Source: Rhizomys pruinosus (lineage: Eukaryota > Chordata > Mammalia > Rodentia > Spalacidae). Taken from it: a DNA stretch of 64,000 nucleotides. Of this stretch, positions 23,004-33,439 are shown piece after piece (the first letter of the stretch is position 1; every line of letters starts with the position of its first letter). Both the position numbers and the translations under genes were made by a program. The notes under the pieces were generated by a model, which worked only from the letters and a program-made list of their open reading frames with translations, was not told the origin of the DNA and made no database searches. The stretch lies in assembly GCA_009823505.1 (NCBI GenBank), contig VZQC01001595.1:2165743-2229742 (forward strand). The letters are read 5' to 3'.

Positions 23004-24920
23004 ACCAAAATGAGAGAATACGTTATGAAGGTCTGGTAGGACTGCATGCCCTAATTTTCCAGTTTGCATGGAGGGAAAAATCAATCAAATAAACAAACAA
23101 ACAAAAACTTGTCACTCAGTGTCTTCTTATTGAAAACAAAGGAAAAAGATATCTTTCACACCCATCATATATGGAACTAGTTTGATTTCTAGTATCATTA
23201 TATTACAAACGAAAGACAATCTTTTACCATTTTCTCTTTTATTTAATTTTATTAGTATTGCTCCTCCTTCTTCCCCATTTGTAACATTGCTGAAAATCAA
23301 GTAAAATATTTATTTATAATATACCAGATTATTACACATCAAGCACAGTACATGGATTAAATAATATGTTTAATGAAATATAAAAATCATGTAATACCCT
23401 TATAAACAAATGTCAATTATTATCAGCAAATAAGATCCTAAGGGGTTTCCTTGATTCAAAACAGGCTGCAAACAAAAGAGAAAATTCTGTGTTGTATAGT
23501 TTCTGTTAATTTGGGTGCTTGGTAAAAGCATTGTGCATTTTTTCATAACATATAGTAGTTAAGTATTTTTCATTAAAATTAAATAGAATATCATGCACAG
23601 TTGTAATTTATTTTAAATGATATCATACTAATATATTATAAAATATTTAATTATATGAATGTTTTCTATAACATGATGTCATTTAAAAGATATAGATTAA
23701 AAGTCATCCTGAGTTTAATTTAATGGTGAATTTAGAGGGTCCTTGAGAATCTTTCCATCATTATAATTTGAAATAAATAAATGAAAAGTTCATTAGCATG
23801 GAAATCAATCATTCTGTATGAACTATTTAAAACAGTATTTTTTTCCTGTAGAAACAAAATGCAAAAAAAATTCCTTTTCTTCTCTTTGTGAGAAGAACAA
23901 AGAGTGAGGATTGGAAATGCTTCCAGTTTTGCCTTTGATGGTCTGACTCAGCATCAGCTGAAACACCCTTGTATTATTTTAACCTTTTCATTTCCCCTAT
24001 TAAATAATGTGTCATTCAGGACTGTGGACGGAGCCAGTGACTCAGCTCTATCCAACACCGTGTCAGGGGACACTGAGCAATGATTGAAAATACCACAAGC
24101 TTTTCCCCTTAGAAGAATGTGGGCTTAGTTAACAATTGATCAAATGCATAGAATATCCAGCCATCACCTTTAGCCAATTTGTACTAAATAAAGTGACTTC
24201 GTAGGCCCTTTACCTTTTAGATTTTTAACCAAAGCAAGATGTTTCATTGTTTTACTGCTTTGTAGTCTACTGTACTTGCACTTTTATTATTATATTTTGT
24301 TTATCTTTTTAATATTTAATTTTAATTTTTTTTCAAATGCAGGAGGCTGAATTCTTAAGAAGGGAGTAAAAAAGCCCATTTGCTTTTAATTAGTTCTGTA
24401 ACATCCTTTTCAATGCTCTACAATTTTAATCTCAGATGGCACCTTAGCTGTAGGATGCAGTTTTGTTTAGAAAGAAGATATCATAGTGCTAGCTTACAAA
24501 TCAATCAGTGCTCCTGGCCATCAGAAGGATTTCTGGCTTAGTAGTTCTTCTCAGAGGAACAACAGGCACTAACTCACAACCTGTTAGGATGTAATGACTA
24601 GAGTACGATTGCTTTCTAATAACATTTAAGCTCAGTAGGTCCTTCACACATGAATTCAAGAATTAAGATAATTTTCTTTTTTTGACAAAAATCTGCATTT
24701 TTAATGTGAAATACGTTTAAAATATTATGTGTTTGCCAATAAAAATAAATGAAACATTCACAAGTAAAGCATCAATAATAATCTATATTAATTTAATGTT
24801 GAATTTGATGAGAAATTTTGCCATATACTCTATGTAGTATTTATAGATATATTCTTTTATGACCACAGTGTTTAGCCACCATTGTCTGGAATCTCAACCT
24901 AGGTTCCTCTATAGCATTTT
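23004..24920. other. Repeat-poor intergenic block
   Basis: About 1.9 kb in which I recognise no transposable element. It contains two TGACTCAGC motifs (see separate entry). No convincing exon is visible. Confidence 0.5.
23944..24046. promoter_or_regulatory. Paired AP-1/MARE-like motifs
   Basis: TGACTCAGCA at 23944-23953 reads TGCTGAGTCA in reverse, the NF-E2/MAF-type extended site. TGACTCAGCT at 24038-24047 is a second AP-1 core 94 bp away. Two such 9-base matches this close by chance are uncommon, but nothing proves activity. Confidence 0.35.
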
Positions 24921-24937
24921 TGCAGCTCTACTTTCTT

Positions 24938-25189
24938 TTTTTTCTTTTTTTTATTAATTTTATTTATTTCTGTATGTGTATGAATGTACTGTCTGCATGC
25001 AAGTCTGTGCACCCGTGTCGTGCAATGCCGCGGAGGTCAGAAGAGGGCGTCGGATTCCCCTGGAACTGGAGTTCTCCTGGAATCGGAATTTCAGACGGTT
25101 CTCGCCGCCATGTGGGTGCTGGTGATCGAACCCGGGTCCTCTGCAAGAGCGGTCGGCGCTCCTAACCGCTAGGCCATCTCTCCAGCCCC
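24938..25189 (-). mobile_element. Young B2 SINE with perfect 16-bp target duplication
   Basis: gcagctctactttctt occurs at 24922-24937 and 25190-25205. The tRNA-like head keeps many CpGs (gcgctcctaaccgctagg) and an intact B box (gggttcgatca in sense). It belongs to the subfamily with the internal ~17-bp duplication. The retained CpGs and perfect duplication point to a recent insertion. Confidence 0.95.
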
Positions 25190-25205
25190 GCAGCTCTACT
25201 TTCTT

Positions 25206-26214
25206 AGACACAATGAAACCATTACAATTAATAGAGAATACAGAGGATGCCTGCTTAACAACCATGTCTCATGATATCATTTGTAAGGAAAAAGCACATT
25301 AACATGTATACAACTAGCAATATATAAAAATACACAAGAGATATTTAAACTGAATGTCAAAAATTTCGGAAAACATAGAAGTATACATGAATAGAGGAAC
25401 AAAACAAAAAAATAAAAAGGTGGAGAAAATATAAATATGGCAAGATCATTTTCTAACAGTGAACGTATCTTCTATTCAGTCCATATTATAGTATAAAATG
25501 GAAGTCAGATGTCACCATGACGCATTGATAGATGCATATCTAAAACTGACCATCCCCAATGCTTTATAAGCTGCCAGTGTTACAGCACACTATTAATTCT
25601 AATATTTAAGTACTAACATTTTTCCTTGCATATTTTTCTTCCATCAGCCACAATAACCTTGGTTAAGTTTTAAGTATTCATTTTCTAGCCATGCAAACTT
25701 GAGACTCTGTTTATTGTTCTATTTTCTATATTTTGAGGTATAAAGGAAAGTTTCAGTTTTATTAATTTCTAGTTTGTTTAATATTTACTACATTAATATC
25801 CTTCAGAACCTCAATACTCTCACTGCCTGTGCTTGCATTGTTATTCTGCTGGATGAATTTAGACATTTTTTTAAAAGTATATCCCATTGAAACTGATGAA
25901 TTCACTCTAATTATGTAAATTGAGTTGAAAAGAAATTTGCTATTCAAGTGCTTATATTATTTGATTAGAAATAATGTCTTGGTAAACTTTATTGAAATTT
26001 TGTGAACTTTCTATCAAATGCTTCTCTTTATAATAGGTGAATGTTGTATATGTAAATTTTGTTTCTTTGTGATTTACAATATTTTAACCATTGTTTTCTA
26101 AAAATTTTAACTTATTAGAAAGCTACTGCATTACTTATAACTTCTGACCCTTCCAAAGTTCTTTGATTTTTTACACATTTCTGTATTTTTAAGGGAATTG
26201 CTTATTATTTATTA
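25206..26214. other. AT-rich intergenic DNA, nothing recognised
   Basis: No repeat or gene recognised. Confidence 0.45.
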
Positions 26215-26429
26215 AATTTTAAATTTTTATTTTACATGTATGACTGTTTTATCTGCATGTATGTAAGTTAACCTGTGTTGTGCAACACCCATGGAGGCCA
26301 GAAGAGGGTACTGGATCCTCTGGGGGAGTTACAGATGGTGCTAGCCACTGTGTGGGTGTTGAAATCCAAACCTGGATTCTCTGCAAGAGCAGCCAGCACT
26401 CTTAAAAGCTGAGCCATCTCTCCCACTCC
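26215..26429 (-). mobile_element. B2 SINE
   Basis: Diverged B2 in reverse: tacatgtatgactgttttatc tail side, ggaggccagaagagggtactgg, then head gagccatctctcccactcc. Confidence 0.85.
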
Positions 26430-26918
26430 ATTTATACTCACTTTAAAAATATTTAACAGATATTGATTCATCTATTTATAATTTATTTAGTTTGATAATT
26501 GTATTGTATAGAAACTTATTTGTGTGAACTCTGTAATGATCAGACTAAAATATCAGAGTTTTGTAAACTAAACAATTTCAAAAGGCCAATCATGAGCAAG
26601 CTTGCCTGTGCCTCTAGCAAAGACTACAGAATAAAAATTTACATTTGTTAAATATTTAAAAAGAACAGCAAAATTGATATATAAGGTTATCAATAGGAGT
26701 TATTATTAAAGGTTACTTTTGTCTCTTTAGAAAGCCCAACAAAGTAGAAAGTAAAGTTAGAGGGAAAATGTCTTTAGTGTTTTCCAGGAAGAGAGTCAGA
26801 TTTCCTCTCTAAAGGCATATCCTTAGGGAGACCAACTGAACCCTGCATCCTACATTTGAATTGACTAACATAGGCTAATAATGGGTTGAAAATATGATCT
26901 TTTCTTTTAAATCAACAA
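26430..26918. other. AT-rich intergenic DNA, nothing recognised
   Basis: No repeat or gene recognised. Confidence 0.45.
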
Positions 26919-26933
26919 AATAAGAATATTTTA

Positions 26934-27124
26934 TTTTATTTTATTTTATTTATTTTATATTTTATTCTTGGTCTTTTTGAGACAGGGTCTCCCTGTAGCC
27001 CCAGCTGTCCTGGAACTCACTCTGTAGACCAAGCTGGCCTAGAATTCACAAAGATCCGCCTGCCTTTGCCTCCCAAGTGCTAGGATTAAAGGCCTGCTCC
27101 ACCACTCCCCACCTTTTTTTTTTT
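26934..27124 (-). mobile_element. B1 SINE with perfect target duplication
   Basis: aataagaatatttta at 26919-26933 and 27125-27139 flanks a (TTTTA)n tail and a B1 body in reverse. A run of about 12 T sits between the B1 head (caccactccccacc) and the right duplication, which is unusual because that is not the poly(A) side. Confidence 0.92.
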
Positions 27125-27139
27125 AATAAGAATATTTTA

Positions 27140-27735
27140 GATATTGTAATCTATAATCAGGGAAACAATCCCAACCTCAGTACCCACTGAAAACATACAG
27201 TATCTTGAGGAAAATCTAACCAAAAATGTGAAGGACTGGTATGTCAGGATGGGTCTCTGGTTCCAGCACTGTGGGTTCTGGCAGAAAGCTTCTTTGAGGA
27301 GCTGGAATGGGTGGGTCCCCTGCTCCTGGATGGAGATTCCATATCCTGAGGCCTCACTTTTGATGTACTGGGTAGATAAGATGCCACACTTCCCACCTAC
27401 CAAAACACACCTGGGATTTTCCTTCTCATATTGGCTCACAGCTCTCCAATCTTCCCTCAGTCCCTCCAACCCTCATTTCCTGCCATGGTAGCTTTAGTAT
27501 CAAACCCTTCATTTATCACCAAATAAACTGAGTTATTTCCTCATGGAATTTCTCCTGGCTCATCCTTGAGTTCCTCTTTCCACCTTTCTTTAAGCTTCCT
27601 AGTACCTTCTTCCTCCCCTTCTCTGCCACTGTTGGGACCTGGCTTGCTGTCTGGCTAGAGTGCTCCAGGGGATCTGCAGTCACTCTCAGTCCAGGGAGGA
27701 AGAACATGGAAAACTTTAAGCTATTAAAATATTAA
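27140..27735. other. Possible ERV LTR-like block (unassigned)
   Basis: The composition is richer than its surroundings. An aataaactgagtt polyadenylation-like site near 27523 is followed by pyrimidine-rich sequence and gttgggacctggctt. This suggests a retroviral LTR, but no termini or target duplication could be defined. Frames on both strands (27137-27469, 27228-27491) overlap and look incidental. Confidence 0.3.
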
Positions 27736-27739
27736 ATGG

Positions 27740-27890
27740 AAGAAGATAGAAGATACCAGAAAACTTAAAGACCTTCTATGTTCATGGAACAGTAGGATTG
27801 ATATTGTACCATGAGTATGCTAGTAAAGCAACCGATAAATTCAGTGCAATACATGTTAAAATTCTAATACATACATTATAAAAATGAAAA
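27740..27890 (+). mobile_element. Old L1 ORF2 fragment
   Basis: cttaaagaccttctatgttcatgg, taggattgatattgt and attcagtgcaata follow the L1 ORF2 segment that in intact elements reads [23 protein letters not shown]. It is degraded beyond translation. Confidence 0.6.
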
Positions 27891-27904
27891 ACATATAGTC
27901 ACAT

Positions 27905-28060
27905 ATAAGGGATTGGTGCTACAATCTGCAAATAATGGAGCACATGTGTCTCTTGCTTTTCTGCATTTGTGATACTTCACTTAGTATGCCACTCTCTAAT
28001 TTCATCAATTTGCCTCCAAATTTCATAATTTCACCTTTTCTTACTTGTGAGTATATATCC
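27905..28060 (-). mobile_element. Old L1 ORF2 3' end fragment
   Basis: gatacttcacttagtatgc, atttcatcaatttgcctcc and aatttcataatttcacct correspond, in reverse, to the end of ORF2 seen intact at about 35640-35710. Confidence 0.55.
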
Positions 28061-29869
28061 TGATATAACACCAGGAGCTAGGGAAAAGGAAAAGACAAAC
28101 AGAGGTAAAGGAAAATAAAGAACCAGATAGTAAGGAACAGATGGGAGGGAGGGAAGTGGAGAAAGTGGGAGTGTTTGACTGGGACAGGAGGAGGTAGGGA
28201 TGTGCGTGGGGCCCTGGTATGGGAGGGAGAACACAGGAGAGAGGGGATGGTGGGAGTTATTAGGGGAAAGTTGAGAAAATAGGAGTGATTGGAATGGAGA
28301 GAGGAAGGATGTTGGATGGAAGTAAAAACGGTAGAGATGAATGGATTTTGGGGGAGGTTAAGAAGCCAGAGGAAAATGTGATGCCACCCCCCAAACTCCC
28401 TGAGAAGTACACTATACAGCGTGTAAAAATTAGTGCATATTTATACCTGGGGGCGATATAGTCAGGAACAGTGCACAGTACCAGACAGAAGAGACCTCTC
28501 TTTGAGTGGATAGTGGAGTGGTCCAATTGCCAAAGCTCTTGGTGATCTCCCAAAATTAATAGATCAGACCCTAGTGCTGAAAACAGGGCTTACTTCAGAT
28601 ACAGAACTTGGAGCAATGGAGTAATAACTAAACTGAAATTTAGCTCTCATAATCCTAAGTCATAATATTCAAATTGCTAAGAGAGAGCACAGTCAATCAA
28701 TTGTCCAAGACAACCCTAAAGCCTAATAGCCTTAACAGGCAGAATAGCAAACTACTTCTATTGGTGCAGTAGCACATTGTTATCTAGGGGTAATGAACAG
28801 CTAATTAGGATTTAAAGCCCTCTCAATGGGAGTGAACTCATGTAAGCTCAGTCAAATACACATGGCTGGAGAGGCCATAGATACTAAAGAAAACCTTATC
28901 TCTGTCATATCTCTAGACAAATGGAATTTCTTACCATATGCTAAATATGGATCCTTATATTTACAGACCAGCATACCACATACCTTTCATCAAAGAAGCT
29001 ACTTTCAGCAGCAGATGGGGCTACAGCACAGTTCTGCAACTGGATAAATACAGGGAAAATACATCTGAGAGATACCCAGTCCTAGATTACACATCTACAG
29101 TTGAACCTCTATAGGTAAGACTCATGGAACATAGCAGAAAGAGGGGTAGAGAGTGAAAAATAATGCATCCCTCAACTCTCACCAGTGAAGATTCCTTATA
29201 CAACAGTGTATAATGTACACAGAAGGCCACAATTGGCCAAGTTTTAAAGAATAAGAGACTGAAGAGTGTGTGTCCCTGAACAGGACTCCTATATTAGCCT
29301 CACCCACCCATGGCTCAAGGATCATTGTTGAAAAGGAGGCAGAAATATTTCAAGAGCCAGAGATGGTTCTTCAGAAACATAGGGGATTACTGGCTTTTTA
29401 AGAGTCAGAGATGGTTCTTCAGAAACATAGGGAATTACAGGCTTTCAGGCCACTGGAAACTTGCACATTCAAACATTGGCAAGGACAGCATTGAGCACAT
29501 GATCCATGTCCTCTCAATCAGACAAGGGTCAAGAGTGGCATGCAAGAAATAGACATCAGGCCAGCCCTAGACTGAGAACTATTGGGGATTGATTACTACT
29601 TTGTGAAAGAGAGTAGCCCTTACTTACTATATCTAGATAGGCTGACTACACTCCAATAGATTTTTGCACTGAAAGAAAAATGTTTGACAGATATGACTTA
29701 ACATGTCTGGTGGAATACATGAGGTCCCATAGGGGGATGGAAGTCATGGAGTGGGGAGTGTGTATAAATTTGATTAAGAACTCTTATATAAGTTGTACAA
29801 ATGCTCAATTTTTTTTAATTTTTGAAAAAAATAATCTCAAATTTAATACAGTAACAGAAAAAAATGCAA
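28061..29869 (+). mobile_element. Old L1 3' UTR mosaic (probable)
   Basis: Purine-rich segments at 28090-28370, then sequence to 29830. The block at 29690-29800 (catgtctggtggaatacatg ... tggggagtgtg ... tttgattaagaa) parallels the terminal 3' UTR of the L1 at 47740-47850. Several elements may be fused here. A 48-bp tandem duplication sits at 29352-29447. Confidence 0.45.
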
Positions 29870-32062
29870 GCCAAAATAATCCTGAAGAGTTAAAGAACTA
29901 ACTGCTGGAGGCATTCCCATCAATGATCTGAGATCATACTGTCGATCTAGAGAACTGGTATAAAAATGACACATTGGTTAGTGGAATAGAATTGAGGACT
30001 CATATTTAAATTCAGGAATTTACAGGCACCTGACATTGACAAAGGGTCCATAAATATACATTGGATAAAAAACAAATGTTCCTGGTAAAGCTGGATAACT
30101 ACATGTAGAAGAATGAAACTAGATCCTTATTTCCCACCATGCACAAAACTAAACTCCAAATGGAACAAGGACCTCAACATAAGACCTGATACCCTGAATC
30201 TGATTGAGGAGAAATTAGGAAATATGCTCAAACTTATAGGTGCAGGATTGGCCTTCCTGAACAGGACATCTATTGTACAGGCTTTAAGTCCAACAATTGA
30301 CAAATGGGATATCATGAAACTAAAAACAAAACAAAAAAATAACAAAAAAAACAAACAAAACAAAAATCCTTTTGTACAGCAAAGATTATCATCATTTGAA
30401 TGAAGACGCAACTCGAAAAAGGGAAAAAATATTACTGGCTAAATGTCAGATAGAGGATTACTATCTAGAATATATAAAGAACTCAAAAAATATAAAAAAA
30501 TCACAACTCTTTAAAATTGCAACTAACAACTGAACAGGGAAGTCTCAAAAGATGAAATGCAACTGTATAGAGTCAACACATTTAGCCATAAAGCAAATGA
30601 AAATTATAACTGCTTTGGAATTTTATCTTACCCCAATCAGAATGAAAAAAATCTAAAAACTATAACACATGCTGGAGAGGATGGGGACAAAGGTGAAACC
30701 TTATCCACTGCTGGTGCAAACTGTTGCAGCTACTACAGAAATCATTAGTGGAGATTTCTCAAAAAGCTATTAATAAATCTGCCAGATGGTCTAGCCATAA
30801 GCTCTTGGGTATATACTCAGAAAACTCTGTATCCTATTAAAGAGATGCCTGTTAATTGTTCATTGCTGTTTTATTCACAAAGCTAGTAAATGGAAACAAC
30901 CTACGTGTCCATTTATTGATGAATGGATAATGGAAGAATGTGATATTTACAGCTGTTAAGAAAAAAAATGTTATGAAATTTGCCGGTAAACAGATGGAAC
31001 TGGAAAGAATTATTCTGTGTGAAGTATCCCAGACTCAGAATGACAAGCATTCCATGTTCTCTCTCACAGCTGGATGCTAGCTTTGAATTTATATATATAT
31101 ATATATACTACTTATATCATTAGTGAGTTATTATAAGTAGAACACATACAAATCAGGAAACTTAGTAAAGGCCCATGGGGGGGGGGCTTCACAGCAGAGG
31201 ATGAAGAAGACAGTGATATAAAACTTCCAAAGTGAATAATAGAGTAGGAAGGTTTCAATGGGTATGGAATGGGAGGGTAAAGCAGAGGAGGGATTATGGG
31301 GAAGGCTAACTAACACTATGGGCCTTTAGAAAAACACATATGGAAATCTACCAATATAGAATCTTCTTAAAGTGCATCCATATATAATATGAAAACAAAT
31401 GAAAAGGAGGTATCCTATAATAGGGAGTAATCTACCCTATTAGACTCTATCAGCTAGCAAAGAAAAAGCTCAATGTCAGTAATGGGCTCCATCTTTTAAA
31501 GCTGTTGACCAAGGGGCAGATACCCAAGTGGACAAAATGCAGAGAAGAAGATACTGAAAAATTGCTTATCCCTGAATAGACCACCTGTATCAATATTCTG
31601 CCTCTTAAGGCTCATGGATCATTATAAGAGCCAGACGATGACTGCAAGGAAACGGAGGATTCCAGATAGCTGGGTAGTTTCACATGATCTCAAAGCAGGG
31701 GTAACATCCTGCACGAGTACCTTGTAAGCTCAAGCCAGACAAAAATCCTAGTCTAGAAGTAGGGAGGTGGATAGGAAATCCCCACCTGGCCAAGGAATTA
31801 TTGGCAACAGATAGCTGCTGGGAGGGGAGAGTCAGTCTTATTTATGAGTGTGACTCTGGGTAGGTTTACCAGCCTTGAGTGAATGGACACACCATGAAGG
31901 ACAATTGGGACTGGAGGACAGAAGTTTGACTCAACAGATTTATTTCCTTGAGTGCATGAAATAAGATGGGTGGTAGTGAGGGGGTTGTAAATAGGGGAGG
32001 GAATCTAATATGACCAAAATATATTCTATGAAATTCACAAAGTTCAATAAAAAAGATATTAA
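29870..32062 (+). mobile_element. Old L1: ORF2 3' half plus 3' UTR
   Basis: From 29880 the sequence tracks L1 ORF2 (caaaataatcctgaagag ... agtggaatagaattgagga ... aaactccaaatggaacaagg) to its end near 31080. A ~1-kb 3' UTR follows with a G-run (31179-31188) and the terminal block gtgactctgggtaggttt ... ttcacaaagttcaataaaaaa at about 31847-32058. Frames are broken (30113-30403 is the longest readable stretch, KLDPYFPPCTKLNSKWNKDL), and a (TA)n lies at 31090-31107. This is the old rodent L1 type. Confidence 0.8.
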
Positions 32063-32183
32063 AAAATAATGAAAGAAGTTAGAGAGTTATTTCTTTTCCT
32101 TGCATAAAAGAACTTATAAGACAGAAAGAAGGAAGATCATGTGAATACAAAGGAAAACACATGCATCTAAAGGCCAAAGAGAG

Positions 32184-32437
32184 GGGCTGGAGAGATGGCC
32201 TAGCAGTTAAGAGCGCCGACCGCTCTTGCAGAGGACCCGGGTTCGATCCCCAGCACCCACAAGGCGGCCGAGAACCATCTGAAACTCCAATTCCAGGAGA
32301 ACTCCAGTTCCAGGGGAATCCGACACCCTCTTCTGACCTCCGCAACATTGCACGACACGGGTGCACAAACTTGCATGCAGACAGTACATTCATGCACATA
32401 CAGAAATGAATAAAATTAATTATAAAATTAAAAAAAT
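32184..32437 (+). mobile_element. Young B2 SINE
   Basis: Near-consensus head ggggctggagagatggccta with CpG-rich gcgccgaccgctc, intact B box gggttcgatcccc, internal duplication present, and an A-rich tail. Target duplication aaaggccaaagagag / aaagccaatgagag flanks it. Confidence 0.95.
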
Positions 32438-32481
32438 AAAAGCCAATGAGAGTCCTCTGAGGTAACCAACTCTGCTGACAT

Positions 32482-33086
32482 ATTTTTTAATACAATACTT
32501 TATTGATGTTTTGTATATTTCATACATCATTATTCAGTTCGATTTAGACATATTCCCCTTTCCCTGTTCCCCACCCTACCCCAGTTCATGAATTTTTCCA
32601 TACATGTCCTGCATCTTTCTCTCAGTCTTTCAAAACTTTTTCTCTGTAGAGGTTTATTATTTTAGTCAGAATTTAACGGTATCAGTCAGTTCTTTGACCC
32701 AGTCCTTATATTTTTGTTGTTCCTTCCCATTTGTAGTGCTCCAAAATATGCCTATATAAAGGTGGCATATGTACCAGAATTATGTCCTCCAGTAATAAGC
32801 TGTATGCTAATTCCGAAATATGTTTAGGAATTCACACTTTTCCCTTTAATTTTATATTACTCTAAAATATGAATACATACCTTCCAGCCATACCACTCCT
32901 AGATATATACCCAAAAGGCTCAACCTACCACAAAGATACATGCACATCTATGTTACTTCTGTTCTCTTCACAATAGCAAAGAGCTGGAACCAACCCAAAT
33001 GCCCCTCAACTGACAAGTGAATAACAAAAATGTGGTACATCTACACAATGGAGTTCTATGCAGCAGTAAAGAAAGATGACATCATG
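32482..33086. mobile_element. Twin-primed (5'-inverted) L1 insertion
   Basis: The left part, 32482-32885, is an L1 3' UTR in reverse, with its T-run at the left edge. The right part, 32886-33086, is the end of L1 ORF2 in forward orientation (ataccactcctagatatata ... gtggtacatctacacaatgg). The whole is bounded by a perfect 14-bp target duplication, aactctgctgacat, at 32468-32481 and 33087-33100. Two abutting L1 pieces in opposite orientation inside one duplication is the signature of twin priming. Confidence 0.9.
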
Positions 33087-33100
33087 AACTCTGCTGACAT

Positions 33101-33384
33101 CTTAATTCAGCTTTAGAACAATGTAAATAATGCTTTAAACCAAAATAGAGTAAAAAGCTAACAATCAAAGCAAGAATACTTCCCAGTGATAACTGGCTCT
33201 CATGAATTACCAGTGAGAATATAAATTGTGCAGACCTCTCAAAGAAATAATTTGACAATATATTTGGTGGGCTGGGCTGAAAAATAGTACAGGCTGTGCA
33301 CTAAGGAAAAAAAATCAGGCTTTAACATTAGAGTATTTGATATGGTGCTATATTTATTAAAATTAAGTCCTATGTTTCATTGTA
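33101..33384. other. AT-rich spacer, nothing recognised
   Basis: Short single-copy-like DNA between two L1 insertions. Confidence 0.45.
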
Positions 33385-33439
33385 TTTTATGTTTTTATTT
33401 TTTATCTTATTTTTTATTTTTTTATTCTTTTTTTTTTCA

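Noticed and set aside
24938..25189. tRNA gene, because of the A- and B-box-like sequence gggttcgatc.
   Set aside because: The tRNA-like part is the head of a B2 SINE, followed by a B2 body and A-rich tail; it cannot fold as a full tRNA.
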